Positions 63,824 through 64,000 of a stretch of 64,000 bases of DNA are shown piece by piece. Under the pieces are notes generated by a model. That model was not told the DNA's origin. It was given only the letters and a program-made list of their open reading frames with translations, and did no database searches. Position numbers and translations under genes: made by a program. Origin of the DNA: Nocardioides flavus (ex Wang et al. 2016) (lineage in GTDB: Bacteria > Actinomycetota > Actinomycetes > Propionibacteriales > Nocardioidaceae); assembly GCF_014653115.1 (NCBI RefSeq), contig NZ_BNAD01000007.1, positions 107,150-171,149 of the forward strand. The letters run 5' to 3'. Numbering within the stretch: position 1 is the stretch's first letter; every line of letters starts with the position of its first letter.

Positions 63824-63879
63824 GACGTTGTCGGCCTCTGCATTGCCTGACAACGTCAGTGATCCCCGGTTGACCGGCT
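63824..63879. repeat. Right palindromic repeat, cut off by an insertion sequence end
   Basis: The core at 63824-63862 matches the left repeat at 35 of 39 positions. After it, GATCCCCGGTTGACCGG begins the same hairpin as on the left, but the second arm stops after CCGG and continues GGCTCTCC. That is where an insertion sequence terminal repeat appears to start (63876). Confidence 0.6.
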
Positions 63880-64000
63880 CTCCTGACTGATGTGTGGGTC
63901 ATGCTCGGCTTGGGAGGGCTGGTCTGTAGGGGCCGCGGCTGAGCATCGCGAGCGCGATGAGGGGTTGGGGTGAGTGGAAGCCGAACGCGATGCGGGTGAG
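63876..64000 (-). mobile_element. Right-hand part of an insertion sequence (ISL3-like)
   Basis: The element end probably starts at GGCTCTCC (63876), which fits the GGCTCT terminal repeats of ISL3-family elements. A transposase reading frame follows on the minus strand and runs beyond the window. Family assignment is by resemblance only. Confidence 0.5.
63899..64000 (-). CDS. Transposase C-terminus (partial)
   Basis: The minus strand reads LTRIAFGFHSPQPLIALAM, then LSRGPYRPALPSRA, before the TGA at 63901-63899. This resembles the C-terminus of actinobacterial transposases of the IS204/IS1001/IS1096 (ISL3) group. Only the last 33 codons lie in the window; the 5' part is outside. It converges on the AbiEi-like gene. 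Confidence 0.5.
   Translation of the reverse strand, partial: LTRIAFGFHSPQPLIALAMLSRGPYRPALPSRA

Overview
The window is about 70% GC. Almost every gene uses GTG/ATG starts, and many neighbours are joined by 1-11 nt start/stop overlaps. Gene content (RbpA, GarA, FtsR, the DUF881-Sbp-DUF881 block, HelR with a rifamycin-associated element, split Lnt/polyprenol mannosyltransferase, vitamin B12-dependent lysine fermentation genes) points to an actinobacterium. A Nocardioides-like member of the Propionibacteriales fits best. That placement is inferred from gene content and gene order, not from a marker-gene comparison.

Left edge (1-3.45 kb): a NarL-type two-component system, a 3' remnant of an FtsX-type permease gene, and the displaced 3' half of a tRNA (tRNA-Pro-like) followed by two hairpins. 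This looks like one end of an integrated element whose remainder lies to the left of the window. From 3.5 to 8.7 kb come a TauE/SafE exporter, a secreted phospholipase D-like protein, a PLP-dependent dehydratase and a secreted sulfatase.

8.8-20.4 kb is a conserved actinobacterial core block: two CorC/HlyC membrane proteins, a CDP-alcohol phosphatidyltransferase, DUF881-Sbp-DUF881, gcvH, garA, ftsR (MerR), a bifunctional nuclease, a second MerR regulator, then a glycine riboswitch and gcvP. It follows the order of the Mycobacterium tuberculosis Rv1822-Rv1832 region. Palindromes built from CTCAAC/GTTGAG stand before garA and before the second merR gene.

20.4-35.5 kb: a serine beta-lactamase-like hydrolase; a three-gene SPFH / zinc-ribbon / small membrane protein module resembling Bacillus YdjI-YdjG; a TldD/PmbA protease pair; sbcCD; fdhD; OsmC; a cyclophilin lipoprotein; an aldo/keto reductase; and several small proteins. 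35.5-48.9 kb: a thioesterase divergent from helR with a rifamycin-associated element between them, then homocysteine methyltransferase, Nei-type DNA glycosylase, a UvrA-like ABC ATPase, a YcaQ-like glycosylase, a PhoD-like phosphatase and an alcohol dehydrogenase.

49-57 kb: an XRE-HTH/MurA fusion with a palindrome just upstream of its start, GDPD and an UMF1 transporter, rbpA behind a SigR-type promoter (GGAAT-N18-GTT), fxsA, and the polyprenol mannosyltransferase/lnt pair for lipoprotein and glycan biogenesis. 57-62.6 kb: a lysine-fermentation locus (kal, kamE, kamD, kdd on the minus strand, kamA divergent) with a palindromic operator candidate between kdd and kamA. The cleavage enzyme gene kce is not in the window. 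The right edge holds an AbiEi-like gene bracketed by related palindromic repeats. The right-hand copy stops at what looks like the end of an insertion sequence whose transposase 3' end runs off the window.
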